Shown here: in pieces, positions 47,660 to 59,793 of the stretch
How the letters are laid out: each line of letters opens with the position of its first letter
Numbering within the stretch: the stretch's first letter is position 1
Origin: Anaspis maculata
Lineage: Eukaryota; Arthropoda; Insecta; Coleoptera; Scraptiidae
Assembly: GCA_949128115.1 (NCBI GenBank)
Contig: OX421966.1
Span: 37,651,042-37,715,041 of the forward strand
Reading direction: 5' to 3'
DNA: 64,000 bases
The notes under the pieces: generated by a model
The model's database searches: none
The model's input: only the letters and a program-made list of their open reading frames with translations
What the model was told of the DNA's origin: nothing
Made by a program: the position numbers and the translations under genes

Positions 47660-48101
47660 CCTATTCCAGTAGATTTCAATCAAGCTATCCCAGAAGCTCC
47701 AACAACAACAAGCCAAGTTAGCCGAAAGCATCAACAAACCAAGCTATGCCAGAATCGTCAGCAAGTCAAGCTGTGGCAAAGGCAACAACAACCCAAGCTA
47801 TGTCGGTTTGCTTTATTGTTATTTGGAACTTTTATTTTTTGTTAAGAATTAATATTTTCAATTATTGAAACGCTTTTTTTGAGAAACGTCATTTGAATGT
47901 CCAAATTTATCACAAATGGTCATCTCATGGACATCCCATAAAGGACGTTTTAGGGACGTCAAATCTTGTGACAAACAAACGTCCATAAGACGTCCATAAG
48001 ATATCCCATGGATACATTCTAGACGTCGAGCGGACGTCTGTATATCCGTTTGAGGATAGCCAATGGACGTCCACTAGGATGTACTTGGACTATATGAGAT
48101 G

Positions 48102-49436
48102 TTCCATTGTTTGGCACAAAATTTTAGGTGATCCAATGAACGGCACAGAACCGAGTTGGAACACGTAAATAGATGGAAAGCACCGTCTGGCACCCGCACA
48201 TGCGTCAATGGCAGGTGTACCATACTTGGGCTAGGTGGAAAGCACCCAGTGAGAACGCCACGCACCCGGTACATCGGGAATCCGCCAGGTCCTCGACTGC
48301 AGGTTCAGGTATGTCAATACCTGGCAACCGCGGTGTCCGAATTTTCACTTTTTATCCAAAATATGGCTTTCACTTCAGGCGACTAGGTCACTATATGTTC
48401 CAAATAGTCTTCGACCACCTACAGAATGACAGACTGCAAAGAGGCTACTTCTAGCATGACAAGGCCACAGCTCTTCGGCTCGTGAAACCATTGAATTTAT
48501 TCATCAGTTTCTCGATGGCCGGGTTATCAACCTGAACTCCTGAGCTGCAGATCAGAAATTTCACTAAGACCTTCCGATTCGATCCCACTACTTTCTTTTC
48601 CTCACTTAGAAAACGCAATACCCAAAACCCCTATATAAAATATTAAACAGCTGATCCTTGCTACCTGCACGCCAAAATTCAAATTGGAAATTTGCAAAAA
48701 AAATGAAGCCAATTAATGAAAACATTGATGCTAAGTGCACACATCATTTTCAGTCAAGGTTCCAAGTTCGGTTGTTCACTTGCTTCAGCCCGGCTAGAGA
48801 ACGTGCGAAGCCCGCTCGCGTTGTGTGGAAACTGGAGCACAGCGCGGAGAGAGAAGACGAGTAGTGAAATGCAATAAGACGTTTAAAAGGAAAACGGGAA
48901 GAAGCGAAACAAAGCGGGCTTATCCATTGATTTGACCTGAAGCTCGCAATAAGACGGAGCGAAGTTGAAATCGACGGTTTAAAATTAGGTTTCGTTTACT
49001 TTTGTGGTGCACCGTGTTCGCATTGTGAAAGGAGCCCGCACCACCACTCTATCCGGAACAGAAAACTGGATTGTGAATGTTTCCGTGATGGTAGGTATGT
49101 AGGTTTACCCAAACCCATACCTATGCTCACTGCTCAGCTTGCCAAACGGATTGCCATACATTTTGCGCGGCACAGCTTCAAAAAATAATAACTGTAAATA
49201 AGCGGGATTTTCCTGGGATTGCACGCTCCTGATAACATGGAAATGCGCAAGAAAATTCAAGACGCAGAAAATATTCATATGCATTCATTTTTACGCTGAA
49301 CTTCATCGCAATTTCACGTTAACAGCGTACACAACGGCGGTAGATAGTATGCAATGTGTTGAAGTCAAACATTTGTTGATGAATTAAAATGGAGACAGCG
49401 TAGCGCAGCGGGCTTGAAAGTATTAGTCAAACAATA
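48102..49436. other. No gene recognised
   Basis: Short frames at 48156-48454 and 48658-48864 have no recognisable motifs. No repeats noticed. Confidence 0.45.
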
Positions 49437-49660
49437 CACAAAGTTAAGCAACCTTCTGCGAGGTCATTATATGGATGAGTGACCCGTCAATGTCAACAAC
49501 CCGCCCTGTCCCCGGTGCCTCGGAGAGCACATAAAGCCACTGGTCCTTCTGGGTTGGCGGGCCACGACGCTAACTACCAGAAACAGAGTTGTAGCGGTAA
49601 TTGGGTGTGAAACAACCTTCGGGTCTCCCTACGAATAATCTCATACAATTATTCAGTCTA
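49437..49660 (+). repeat. 5S rRNA-like SINE candidate
   Basis: AAGTTAAGCAAC at 49441 and GGATGAGTGACC at 49473 match the 5S rRNA internal control region (A box AAGTTAAGC and C box GGATGGGTGACC). They keep the 32-nt spacing of insect 5S genes, and the intervening GGTCATTATAT resembles GGTCAGTACTT. The 5' half of 5S is not recognisable and sequence after 49485 is unrelated to 5S. This is what a 5S-derived SINE (SINE3 type) or a 5S-headed retrosequence would look like. A plain decayed 5S pseudogene is the alternative. Confidence 0.55.
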
Positions 49661-50549
49661 TCATCGAAATAAATATGCCCCATTATGGAAGTCTTGTTGC
49701 TCAAGGGCATTACTTAATTACTCTCAAAATTACAATGCAAGAGCTACGTATTATACGATACCCGCATAATAAAAGCAGAGTTATCGTTTCCCTTATTTCT
49801 TTCATGAGCCACCAACCGGAGCGATCATGAGAAGTGACAGTTACGGATTCGTCTTCCGGCTCTCAGTGACAGCTCGCAATGCAGATTTTCCTATGAATCG
49901 CTTGAAGGTAACCGTAATAAATAAAAACATCACATAGACGAGTATATTACCTACCCTTCTTCGTATAAGCATTGTGATAAAGGTAAGCGGAACGTTGCAA
50001 ATTATCTGTGTAATTTTTCATTGTGATGTGGGTATCGCTGTAGGTGAGTCGATCCTGTGCCTACAGCCTCAATGATATTCAATTTGTTGATATACCGTGA
50101 GATACAGGCCTCCAAGAGCTTGTCATTGCTGATCGCACCACACTTTTTGTGGTGATAGCCACCTACATGGTAGTTGCTGAAACACCATCCTGTCTTTTAA
50201 AAAAAAAGTCTGCCTGGTAATAGTCACGTTTCTTCCAGAAAAATCATTTATTCTGAATACATTGAGGTTTTCTTGCTTGTCCTAGCCAATAATTTTGGGT
50301 GAGGGAGCCAGCAAAGAAATATCTATCACTCCCGGTAGCTACTTTACGTCGGAGAGCGAGCGTGGGTTTGATGTTGTCCTGAGAGGACGGTTACATACAT
50401 TTATCAAGGGCGTCAACCTAATTAGGTGCGTAAACGGCTTACTCCGTGCTCCCCTATTGTTGGATCGCGTTCTGTGACGTGGTCGATCGCGTTCTGTCAC
50501 TTCTGACGTGCGACTGTCACAACTGTCACATTGAATGTGTGCTTGGAGA
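49661..50549. other. No gene recognised
   Basis: No supported feature on either strand. Confidence 0.45.
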
Positions 50550-51483
50550 TAATCACTCTTATTCTCTATGCCATTGAAAATTTTCAATATTGAAAATTGA
50601 ATCTTGAAAGATTTTCAATCAGACGTATTCTCTATGACACAAAATGGTTAAAAATTTTCAATATTGAACAAATTTTCAATGAGACCTATTCTGTATGACA
50701 AAGTTTTCAATATTGAATTCAATTTATTGAAAATATTTTCAATCGTCAGGCAAGTCCTACGGAGCACTTGCCGTGGTCGATGTTGGAAGAAAAATAACGT
50801 TTAATTCAACTAATTGGTTATCATCCAACAGGATTCGACATCTCGTGCTCTCAAATTAAGCCATCGTGAACTTTTTGAGTAGTTGAGACTAGCATGTAGA
50901 GATGTAAAATGAAGGTAAAATTGCGGCAAAGAGTTTTATTAAAATTCAGTCAGTGATACAGTTTATAGCTCATCCTAAATTTGATAGTTAGGCATATGAC
51001 TGTGATTTGACGAGCTCTTCACTTGCTGCAAAGAATTCCGCTTATTCCGTCAAACTGGGCTTGAAGTTGGAAATCATCCGGTTATTGCGGTACTGATGAA
51101 AACAAAAAATTACCCAAAGCGGGAAAGGTAACAAGCTATCCCAATCAACTATCGCACCTCCTTTTCTGCGAGTTCGTCGTGATTTTTCATCGATTTTTCC
51201 AATGTTGGTTGATGCCGCATGGTGGTCTCGCTCCGTGAAGCCTAAATGCCCAACACAGGATACAAGAGCTACAGCTACTGCCACTGCATGGCAGTCATCC
51301 TCAGTAGGTACGTTTGCTGCAACGCCAGTTGATTAAGTTTTGTCGGACACTTTTAAGTGTTCCTTGCTCCTTTTTACCACCTCTGTTGTCATCATTATAA
51401 GGACTACCGTACGTAGATACACTCACTCTCATCAGGCTTTTTTCCAGAATATGACAAGACTCTGGATCTGGACACGACGTCCT

Positions 51484-52209
51484 TCAACTTTTCCGTCAGG
51501 CACAGGGCCGCCGAGAGCTTCGCCGGGCCCCGATGTTGGATCTCACTTATACGGGCCCCTTTCTTAAAAATCCTTTGAGCCCGCGAGCAAAGCGAGCACA
51601 AGGGCTCCGCAGGCGAGATTCGTTTTATAATAATAATGATACTCAAATATGTTTTACGTATTTCCACCAACTGAAGCAAGAAGAACGACAAAAAAACAAA
51701 CAAAAATTGAGCTTCTTGTTCAATTCTAAACAAAAGCTTTTCTAGGTTTTACGGATGCGGAGTCCTATCCACCAAAGCAGTAGAGCTTGTTTGTGAATTT
51801 CTTTTTCTGCCTGAGTGAAATTTATTTTCTTTGAATTTTTGACTTTTTTTTAATGAATTCTTCTATTTCACGCAGGCAGTAAAAAAACAGATTTTGTTTT
51901 TGGGTTCTTCAACTTTTCTACTTTTTTGTTAGTTGAGCTAAAAAGAAAATAATCTCGCGTTCAAGGCCCCCCCATGGGGCTCCGAGCCCCGATGATATAT
52001 CACCTTCTGAACCACCCTCTCGGCGGCACTGGTCAGGCACGTGACTGTTGCTTGGGAACGCACTTTCAATAACAGCTACAACTCTGGCTAAAAACATCAG
52101 TTTATTGAAAACTTTCAATCTTGAAGCTGATGTTTTCAAATAGATCTGTAGCTGTTATTGAAAGGCAGTTCCTTAGCAAACTGTCACGTGTCTGTCGGAA
52201 AAGTTGGAA
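51484..52209. mobile_element. MITE split by a hAT-like insertion
   Basis: Inverted ends TTCAACTTTTCCGTCAGGCACGTG (left, interrupted after GTCAGGCA) and the complement ending near 52209. They continue inward with TTTCAATAACAGCTACA in both arms (52069-52085 and 52148-52164). Without the 51503-52031 insertion and its duplicated 8 bp, the element is about 190 bp. Confidence 0.7.
51503..52031. mobile_element. hAT-like element with perfect 8-bp target duplication
   Basis: 529 bp, ends CAGGGCCGCCGAGAG and the complement of CAGTGCCGCCGAGAG. Flanked by GTCAGGCA at 51495-51502 and 52032-52039. CAG-type ends with an 8-bp duplication are diagnostic of hAT. It has no transposase; GC-rich ends (GGGCCCCG...CGGGGCTCGG) pair further inward. 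Confidence 0.9.
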
Positions 52210-53161
52210 AATGTCTAAAATGTCTCGTCATATTCGGGAAACGTATCTGCACCATGTACTTATTCGAGAGTATACCTACGTACGGTGGTACTAAACACTC
52301 CCTATAACGGCAACAGCGGTGGTGGAAAAAAAGCAAAAGCAAGAGCACCTCAAGAATCAAGATCTAGAAGAAAACTGAGTCTGACGTTGAGCAAAAACAT
52401 ACTGTCGGAGGTGCCCTTGTAGCTGTGTTGGGTCTCTAAGATGTTGGGTCTTCCCAAGGTCTTCCAGGCAGCAGGGCCGTCATTCCGACGACCAACGTTG
52501 GAAAAAATGAAGTCACAGGATAGCTGGAGGTACAATGATTGAGATAGTTTGCCACCTTTTCCGTTTTACATATTTTTTTATTTTCAGGACTGCCAAGAAC
52601 ATCTACAAGCCAGCCTGAAGGAAAGAGGGAGCATACGGAATTCTTTACAGAGCATTTGAAACCATTCATTAAATCAACTACCAAACTTTGGATGATCTTC
52701 CTTTAATAAAAGTGCAATTTACATTTGTATCCATAATCAGAGAGTTTACAATTCTGTTTTTCACGTTTCCTCCTATCGTTCTATCTTCCTGTGTATTCTG
52801 ATCAACACCTCCACACTCCCTCTGCTCCACACTACACCATGTCCAGCCTTAAGTTGTTCATGATTTGTTTTTATTGGCCACGATATAATAATTCCGTGGC
52901 TGGGTCCCATTTGGGTTTCTTGAGATGATTAGGTAGTACATTTTTTGACGGATTTAACGTTCCCTTTCATCTCAATTCCGACCGCAGAAGGTGCTCCCTA
53001 GGTTACGTCTGACGTGGCCTGACGATTGAAAATGTTTTCAATAAATCAAATGCAGTATTGAAAATCTGGTCATACAGAATAGGTCTCATTGAAAATTTGT
53101 TCAATATTGAAAAATTTTCAATATTGAAAGCTTTCAATGGCATAGAGAATAAGAGTGATTA

Positions 53162-53949
53162 CAACAATTTATGTTTTACTTACAAAGACACTATTCGTCC
53201 GCAGTTTAATGAGAAAAATGATGATAACTGAGAATACAATATTCTAATAAGGTAAGTAAGTCACAGTCAGTGTACACTGTACAGTTTAGGAAATGAAATA
53301 TCAATGCAACAGGTCACTATAAATCAGTCAAACTTCATTTTAGTGGGCGAACAGACAAAGGCACTCTTCGGGAGTCCAAGCCTGACCCAGCGGGATCGTT
53401 GCCGGTCAGTGAGTAACCTCTTAGTGCCCCAGCTACCCCTAGGATTCCCCAGATGTATCGACTACGCACACAGTTTCTAATATATGTAAATAACCTCTAA
53501 ACCAAGAGTACCAAGACTATGCAAACTGTTACATGGAATCCAGAATACATTTTGAGTGATTTTCACTGCGTTTCTGCAGAAGCTATTTCTCAGAGGCTGT
53601 TAACCACAGAACAATAAGTTTGGTACTATTTATGCATATTCTTCGAAAAAGGAATAAGTTCACTGAAAATTTCGGAAAGTTCTGAAAAATTTTAGAAAAC
53701 TTTGGCGAATGACGTTCTTCTCTGGAGTTTGGAACCATTCTGCTGATCCTTTGTCCAATTGAAGGATACATCTTTTTTTGTTAAGTCGTGCAATGGGCGG
53801 GCAGTTTTCGAAAATCTCCCAATAAACTTCCTAATTACACATGCCCAAAAACTGTTAAATTTTTTGAGGTTGTTTGGAGTTGAGAACGCCGGAAAGCGGC
53901 AATTTCCATTTAATTCACTTCACTCTTTGTGCGCTGTCGACGTAACCTA
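53162..53949. other. No gene recognised
   Basis: No feature supported on either strand. Confidence 0.45.
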
Positions 53950-54300
53950 GAGTTCCACTCCTCCCTGCGCGAATGTGCACCTACTTGGTTTTAGTGAGAG
54001 CGTTTTGCATATGCTCATCAAGCGTTTCGCAAAAACCCAGGATATCGTCCAGGTAATTAAAACATCTTTCCACTTCAGTCCCTGAAACACCCAGTCCGTC
54101 AGTTCATGGAAAGTAGCAGGTATAATACTAACGCGGCATATTCCTTGCAATTTTTCGTCGATGTCTACCTGCCAATATCCCGAAGACAGATCTAAGGTGG
54201 AGAAGAACTTGCTTCTCCTTCGTATGTAAGGATATCATCGATCGTGGAAGTAGGATATACGGCCTTTTTGGTATCATGGTTAACCTTCCAAAAGTCCAAG
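53950..54300 (-). pseudogene. Second Ty3/gypsy reverse-transcriptase remnant
   Basis: On the minus strand, fragments in shifting frames read FFSTLDLSSGYWQVDIDEKL (54160-54220), ATFHELTDWVFQGLKWK (54055-54120), a YLDD-containing stretch NYLDDILGF (54030-54060) and SRCTFAQGGVEL (53950-53985). These are consecutive parts of gypsy RT palm. At least two frame changes disrupt it and the neighbouring domains are missing. Divergence from the remnant at 5113-6626 shows a different family. Confidence 0.78.
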
Positions 54301-56164
54301 TAGAATTAGGATATGTATAACAATAATTACTGAAAAAGTGAATTTCGATAGGGATTTCTTCAATATATGTACATTTTACATATGTATCTAATGACGTACC
54401 ATGGAGAGCGAAGTTTAGGGCATTCACCAAGTCAGTTTCGGTCACAATAATAATCAAGCAACATTTTCCAACTCTTGTTAAAATAGTGGGAGAGTCAATT
54501 TTGCGGCCTGTCAGAGCGAGCCCAATACAATCCTGCGACATCAAAGCCATCGTAACTACGAGTATATATCAGGCTTCAAATGAAGGACTGTAAAAAATTC
54601 CCCCCATCATCTTAAGTCGTAAACAGTGTACTTTCGTGTTTATGGCCGAATTTTCTCCTCAGTTCCAGAGCACGGCAATACACCTAAATGCCCCAACAAT
54701 CGATAAAAACTTTTATTTACTTATCTGCTTATTGAAGTATTCGTAACGCCATAAATATATCGCTTCAAGAGAAGGGGAACGGAAACAGGAGCCAACAAAC
54801 GGAACGCTGAGCCCCCAACCAGTCGTTGAAGACGGAATGAAATGCTTCTTAAGATATTAAAGACTCCAGTGAGGAGCGACACCGCACTCAAAGAAAGAAT
54901 TTGTTTGAAAGCAACATGATTTAATTCCTTCAGCGGCAACAACGCAGCAGAAATCAAGATTGTATTTCGCATAGCTGGGCTTTAACAGCATTATTAACAC
55001 CACGGGTGACTTCATAAACCCCGGTGGTAGATAAATAGGTGGGTGGCGAAGCCGGTGTGTTCGTTCGGTGTAGGAGAATATAGGAATTTGCCGGTGAGGT
55101 GCAAGAGAGGAGTGAAAGAACCGGGAACTGGAGGTAGCTGCTACCTACGTAATAAATTTTAATTAGCACCAGACGAGTAAAACAGCCAGCTTGACACACG
55201 TATGCGCGCGAGTGAGGCTTTAGAACTGCAGAACTAATTAAATTAACGAAGGACTTTTGCAACATTATTATTTAGTGTGGCGGCGGAGCTTCTTCGGGGA
55301 AGCGGGAGTTTGAAGCTCGAACCGAGTCAAACTTGCAGAATTTTGCTAAGCTCGCGGAATGAAGGCATTGTCATGCATGCGAAATGTTGCGCTGCATCAA
55401 ACATGCCGCACGATAGGAGCAGTACAATTTGTTCTATTTTAATTAGGTAAGCATGAAACGGTTAAATTTTGCAAACAAAGAGTCACCACAGCATCGCTCT
55501 ACAAGAAGTACATAAATCAAAGGTACCCGAATAGATTCATTTTGGTATAGAACCATTCGTCTTCCAGGTTTTCGCCGTGGTAGTCCGGAAGTTAGCGACT
55601 TAAGCCTTGCAAATGTTGATACCGCGATGGCGCTCGGCCAGATTGTTGTATGGACCAATGCAATGCCTTGATTTTGAAAAGCGTAGCTACGATGGCAACC
55701 CGTGCAGAGGCCGCCTACAGGGTGATAAGAAATAGAAAGATATTGTTACGGATGTGTTCTATTCGCACGTTGTAACGTTTACATTTCACAGGAATTGAAA
55801 ATGGGCAATTTGTGTTAGTAAATTATGGAATCAAGTCGCCGTCTCACGGCATAAATTTAAATTTTCGAAAAAGAGCGGCAGAGCGTGACTATACAGGAGT
55901 ATGCACATCGAGCACACCTCCGGTGCGAAGCCCTGCTTGATTTTTACGCGACAAGCGCCAGATGGCACCGTAGTTTGCCCAATGCACGTGGAACACGCAG
56001 CGCAGATGCCGGTCGGTGCAACTCGCCATCAAATTTCACCGTCCGACTATTCAAGCTGCGTTTCACCAGATGCACCGGTGCAGCCCGCCATTAAAATAAG
56101 TTCAACCACTGTCCTGGCCAGGAGCGTCTGCGACTCCAGCGTGTTTCCTGTGTTTGGTGACGTA
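54301..56164. other. No gene recognised
   Basis: A frame on the minus strand (54550-54300) leads into the RT remnant and may be decayed pol, without motifs. 55030-56160 shows no recognisable coding frame. Confidence 0.4.
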
Positions 56165-56166
56165 TA

Positions 56167-56192
56167 TCAATTCAATTCAATTCAATTCAATT
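56167..56192 (-). terminator. Polyadenylation signal and TTGAA-repeat tail
   Basis: On the minus strand AATAAA (56192-56187) is followed at once by about four TTGAA units, then unrelated DNA. A simple-repeat tail replaces poly(A) at the 3' end. Confidence 0.75.
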
Positions 56193-56409
56193 TTATTGTA
56201 TAAAAAGATCTTATCTTTATTACAAAGTAAATATATAGATATATACGATAATGAACAATCACAGACAAACAAAGTAAATTAAGAAAAAAACAGACGATAG
56301 AGTGGTATTTGGCAGGATTCACTACATGTACAAGTACAACATAACTAGAAGTTTACTCTATGCATATCAAGGACATTTTGGCAGAGACGTTGACAACAAT
56401 GACAGCTAT

Positions 56410-59400
56410 CTACTCATTATGGATGAAGGACCTCAACAGAAGAATATTCATGATTGTGCGAGTAATTTTGTTCAGTTCTCCAATGGATCCAGCCTTCAAA
56501 ATATCAATGACATCGTCGACACTCCGTGACATTCCAAGAAACTCCACCCTGACACCCTCATAAATGGGGCATTCAAAAAGCATGTGTTGCAAAGATTCAG
56601 CCTTCTGCAGGTTGCATGAAGTCCATAGTTCCTCGGTGTTAATTTTATGCGTGGTTCCCCTATAGGTCAGTCTCAGATAAGTTTTATGGCAAGTTCTTAG
56701 CTGGGCAATTATTCTGGTAGTGCTCAATGATAGTGTAAGTGTAAGGTACATCGGGATCTCATCACCGTACTCAAGTTTTGGTGTTATGTCTGAGTACGAC
56801 GTATGCGCTAAACGGTTCAAGTCTTGATTAAAGAGAGACCTTTGAAACGATTCAAGTAATTGATGTGTGTTGAGACAAGTGTTCTGTGAACCGTTTACCA
56901 CATCGTACCATACACCACCATGTGAGCACATGTCAAAGTATTCTTTCAGCTGCAAGACCCAGTTATACCTTTTATCACCTTTGTCACTCAATGCAATCAG
57001 CCGCTTGTAGCATTTCCTAGGAAGGCGAGTGTCATCCATTTTCAGGAGTTTGTTCAACCAGGATATGGCTGCTTTGAATATGACGTATCTCAAATTTTTT
57101 GAAGATGTTTCAAGCCTTATTATGTAGTCTGGTGTGTTCCTAGCAAGATAAAGCAGTCGCTTGAAGAAGTCAACTTGAGCTCGTTCGAGGGTCTCACCGT
57201 ACTGTAAACCCCACACGCCAATCCCATAGGACAGCATGGATAGGACTATAGATTCATAGAGTTTAATTCTAGATTCCCATGAGTTCATTTTTGAGCGATA
57301 CATCAGAGCGGTGCAGGCACCAATGGCTTGTTTGCATTTCAAGACAGTTTTTCGAGACATTTGAAGGAAAAGAGAGGACGAAACAAATTCCACACCAAGA
57401 TAAGTATAGGAGCTCACTATTTCCAGTTGCTCATTATCAATGAAGAACCTATAGTTACCAGAATTATTATGATGAAAACCACCCCTGGCAAAGATCATTA
57501 TTTTGGTTTTGTTTATATTGATAGACAGCTTGTTTTCTTGGGAGTATCTATGTAAGGTCATCAATTTCCGGTTCATGTCAGTCCGAGAGTTACTTATCAG
57601 GACAAGATCATCAGCGTACAGGAGCATCTGTAAGCTATTTCTGCTATCAATGCTGATACCTTCCAGGCCACTGGCTGTGAAGTATTCCTCGATGTCAGCA
57701 ATAAAAATGCTAAACAAAAGAGCACTCAGAGATTCACCCTGTAGTACTCCCTTAGTGATGTTGAACTGTCTAGTGTGCTCATTTCTTGACCTGACGCACA
57801 TCGTGGCACTGTCATAAAGATTCTTTACAAGTCTAATGATCGTCGAGCTAATTTCAGCCCTATAAAGTTTGTGCCACAGCAGGTCGTGGTTAACACTGTC
57901 AAAAGCGCGCTGGAAGTCGACAAATGCAACAAACACTCTGCGTCCTGCAACCCGTAGGTGGATTTGTATGACTGAGGTCAAAGTGAAAATGTTATCAGTA
58001 CATCCACGTCCAGGCCTAAAGCCAGATTGGCTTTCAGGTAGCACATGGTTGTTCTCGGTAAACTCGGTTAGTCTGTTCAGTAAGATTGAGGTAAAGAGCT
58101 TAGCAGTACAGTTAATTAGTGCTATTCCCCTATAATTCGTAGGATCGTCTTTGGTTCCCTTTTTGTGTATCATGGACATGACTACCTCATGCCATGCAGA
58201 TGGAATTTGGCATGTATCTAAGATTCGGTTAAATAGCAAGCATAAGTACAGCATCCAGTTCTAGGGTAAGTTTTTCAAGAATTCGTATGATATTCCATCT
58301 TTTCCTGGTGATTTCCTATTTTTGCAGCGATTTAGACTTTTGTCTAATTCATTCATATCTATCGGTCTATCAAGATGGTTATTAAATGCGTCGGAAAAGA
58401 CTATATCAGAATTTACTCTGGTGGTAGTGATTTCCTTGTAGAAAGATTCCCATTGATCTATTGTTATTGGGGATTGCTCTGATGGGGTGTATGTAAAGGA
58501 CTTCAGAGTTTTCCAGAAGGTTGTTTGATTTTTTGTGCAGCTGAGTGTGTCTATTATGAGTTTTTCATGATCTTTCTTTTTCAAATAGATTAGGTTTTTA
58601 TATATTTTTTTGGTGGAAATGTAATTTGTTTTATGTGGTTCTAAAAAAATATATTTTTTGCAGTCCTTCAAGCATTTTGTTACATGTTTCTTTGCTTCCC
58701 TACAATCGAGGTCAAACCAAGGTTTGTTGATATTGTTTTCACCTTTATTTGCTGATCTTTTGGTTTTTACAAGATCTAATTGCACCGCTGCTGTGTGAAT
58801 CGCACTACATAAATTCTTGTACAGTAGATCTGGCTGGTCTGAGATTCTGCCTACATCTGAGTAGCACTTCAGCAAATTTTTATAAAGATCGCACCGCAAA
58901 TCATTCCAGCGCATCGACTCTAACATGGGAGAACAAGGAGTGTTGTATATTGCTTGTTGAGTTGTATTAATTCTTAGGGTGAGACTGACCGGAAAGTGAT
59001 CAGAGTAAGGGATAGTTTGAAGAACTTCTAATTTTTCGACGCATGAGAGCCTATCATTATTGCAGAAAGCTAGATCAATCACACTTTTTCCAAAGTTATT
59101 ACAGAAAGTGAAGTTTGCTGGTCTGTCACTCTGTATCAATCCATTGATGAGGGAGAAATTATTGTCATACATAAAATCAAGAAGTGTACGGCCTTTCGAG
59201 TTAGTGGTTTTATCAAAACTTCTAGCACTCTCACAAAAGTTCGTGTTTTCCAAGATATCTTCAGGTATAGTTGACAGTTCACCGACTCTACAATTGAAGT
59301 CGCCCACAATGATGACCATGTGCTGTAGATAGCTGTCAAGTATAGGATCTAAACTAGACTGAAACAATTCAAGTATTTCGATAATGTCAAGTGAAGGTTT

Positions 59401-59787
59401 GAAGTATATAGTGCATAGAATAAACTTATTAGACCCGGTCCGAAGCTCACATATTATCCACCATGGAGTGGAATCTATCGTTATGACTTCATAGCATCGC
59501 TCACACAACACCATGAGACCACCACTGGCGCGTCCTCGAGACTTCTCCCTTATGGCTGGGGAAGAGATAACGTTGAAGTCGTCCTGAAGGTGAGGTGGAA
59601 CTCTTGCATCTTGGGTCAGCCATGTCTCGACTAGACATAGAATCTCGAAACCAGCAGGTTGCACATCGTCCAAAAATCCTGAGAGGTTCTTGTAGCCTTG
59701 CATGTTCCAAAACATGATGTTCAGCAGGTTATTTCTTATGAGGTTTCCATTGTTCACGATGATCTTGGGTCTTGCATTGATTTGTTG
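56410..59787 (-). pseudogene. ORF2 (AP endonuclease and reverse transcriptase), one internal UAG
   Basis: ORF2 nicks the target and reverse-transcribes element RNA at the nick. The frame opens directly after the ORF1 UAG. No ATG precedes the endonuclease; the first in-frame ATG lies inside the first strand, IMFWNMQG. Numbering from 59757, endonuclease residues are N18, E44, D153/N155 (GDFN), D228 and S252-D253-H254. RT: YRGIALINCTAKLF, SGFRPGRGCTDN, FVDFQRAFDS, GVLQGESLSALLF, and YADD at 57618-57607. The C-terminus has a C..E...H....C motif (CNLQKAESLQHMLFEC). The only defect is a UAG at 58263-58261 between the two domains. There are no frameshifts, so the copy is young. Confidence 0.92.
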
Positions 59788-59793
59788 CTATGT
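59785..59793 (-). promoter_or_regulatory. In-frame UAG-CAA junction between ORF1 and ORF2
   Basis: ACA-UAG-CAA-CAA on the minus strand. The stop is the only barrier between ORF1 and ORF2, which share a frame. UAG followed by CAA is the core of the leaky context known from tobamovirus-type readthrough signals (UAG-CARYYA), although positions +5 differ here. Confidence 0.5.

Larger units (their letters stand above)
45279..48101 (+). mobile_element. 2.8-kb THAP-type DNA transposon, degraded
   Basis: Inverted ends CATCCCATATAG (45279) and CTATATGAGATG (48101). Both subterminal regions (about 45300-45450 and 47890-48080) contain many copies of a GGACGTC or GGACATC motif in both orientations, as expected for transposase-binding sites. 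A THAP-domain frame lies at 47352-47659. THAP domains are the DNA-binding part of P-type and Kolobok-type transposases. A large palindrome (45601-47042) fills the middle and no catalytic domain remains. No convincing target-site duplication was found, so the superfamily is open. Confidence 0.65.
50550..53161. mobile_element. 2.6-kb element with long AT-rich inverted ends
   Basis: Inverted ends start TAATCACTCTTATTCTCTAT. The left runs 50550-50767 and the right 52991-53161; the left is longer because of an internal duplication. The ends are packed with TTTTCAATATTGAAAA-type palindromes and repeated TATTCTCTATGA. No clear target duplication. The interior has no transposase. An exon-like piece with a TTTATTTTCAG acceptor at 52587 and a translation containing HTEFFTEHLKPFIKS may be a fragment of its original gene. 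Two other elements are nested within. Confidence 0.78.

Noticed and set aside
55739..55780. LTR start TGTTACGGATGTG
   Set aside because: No complementary end, duplication or related copy found.
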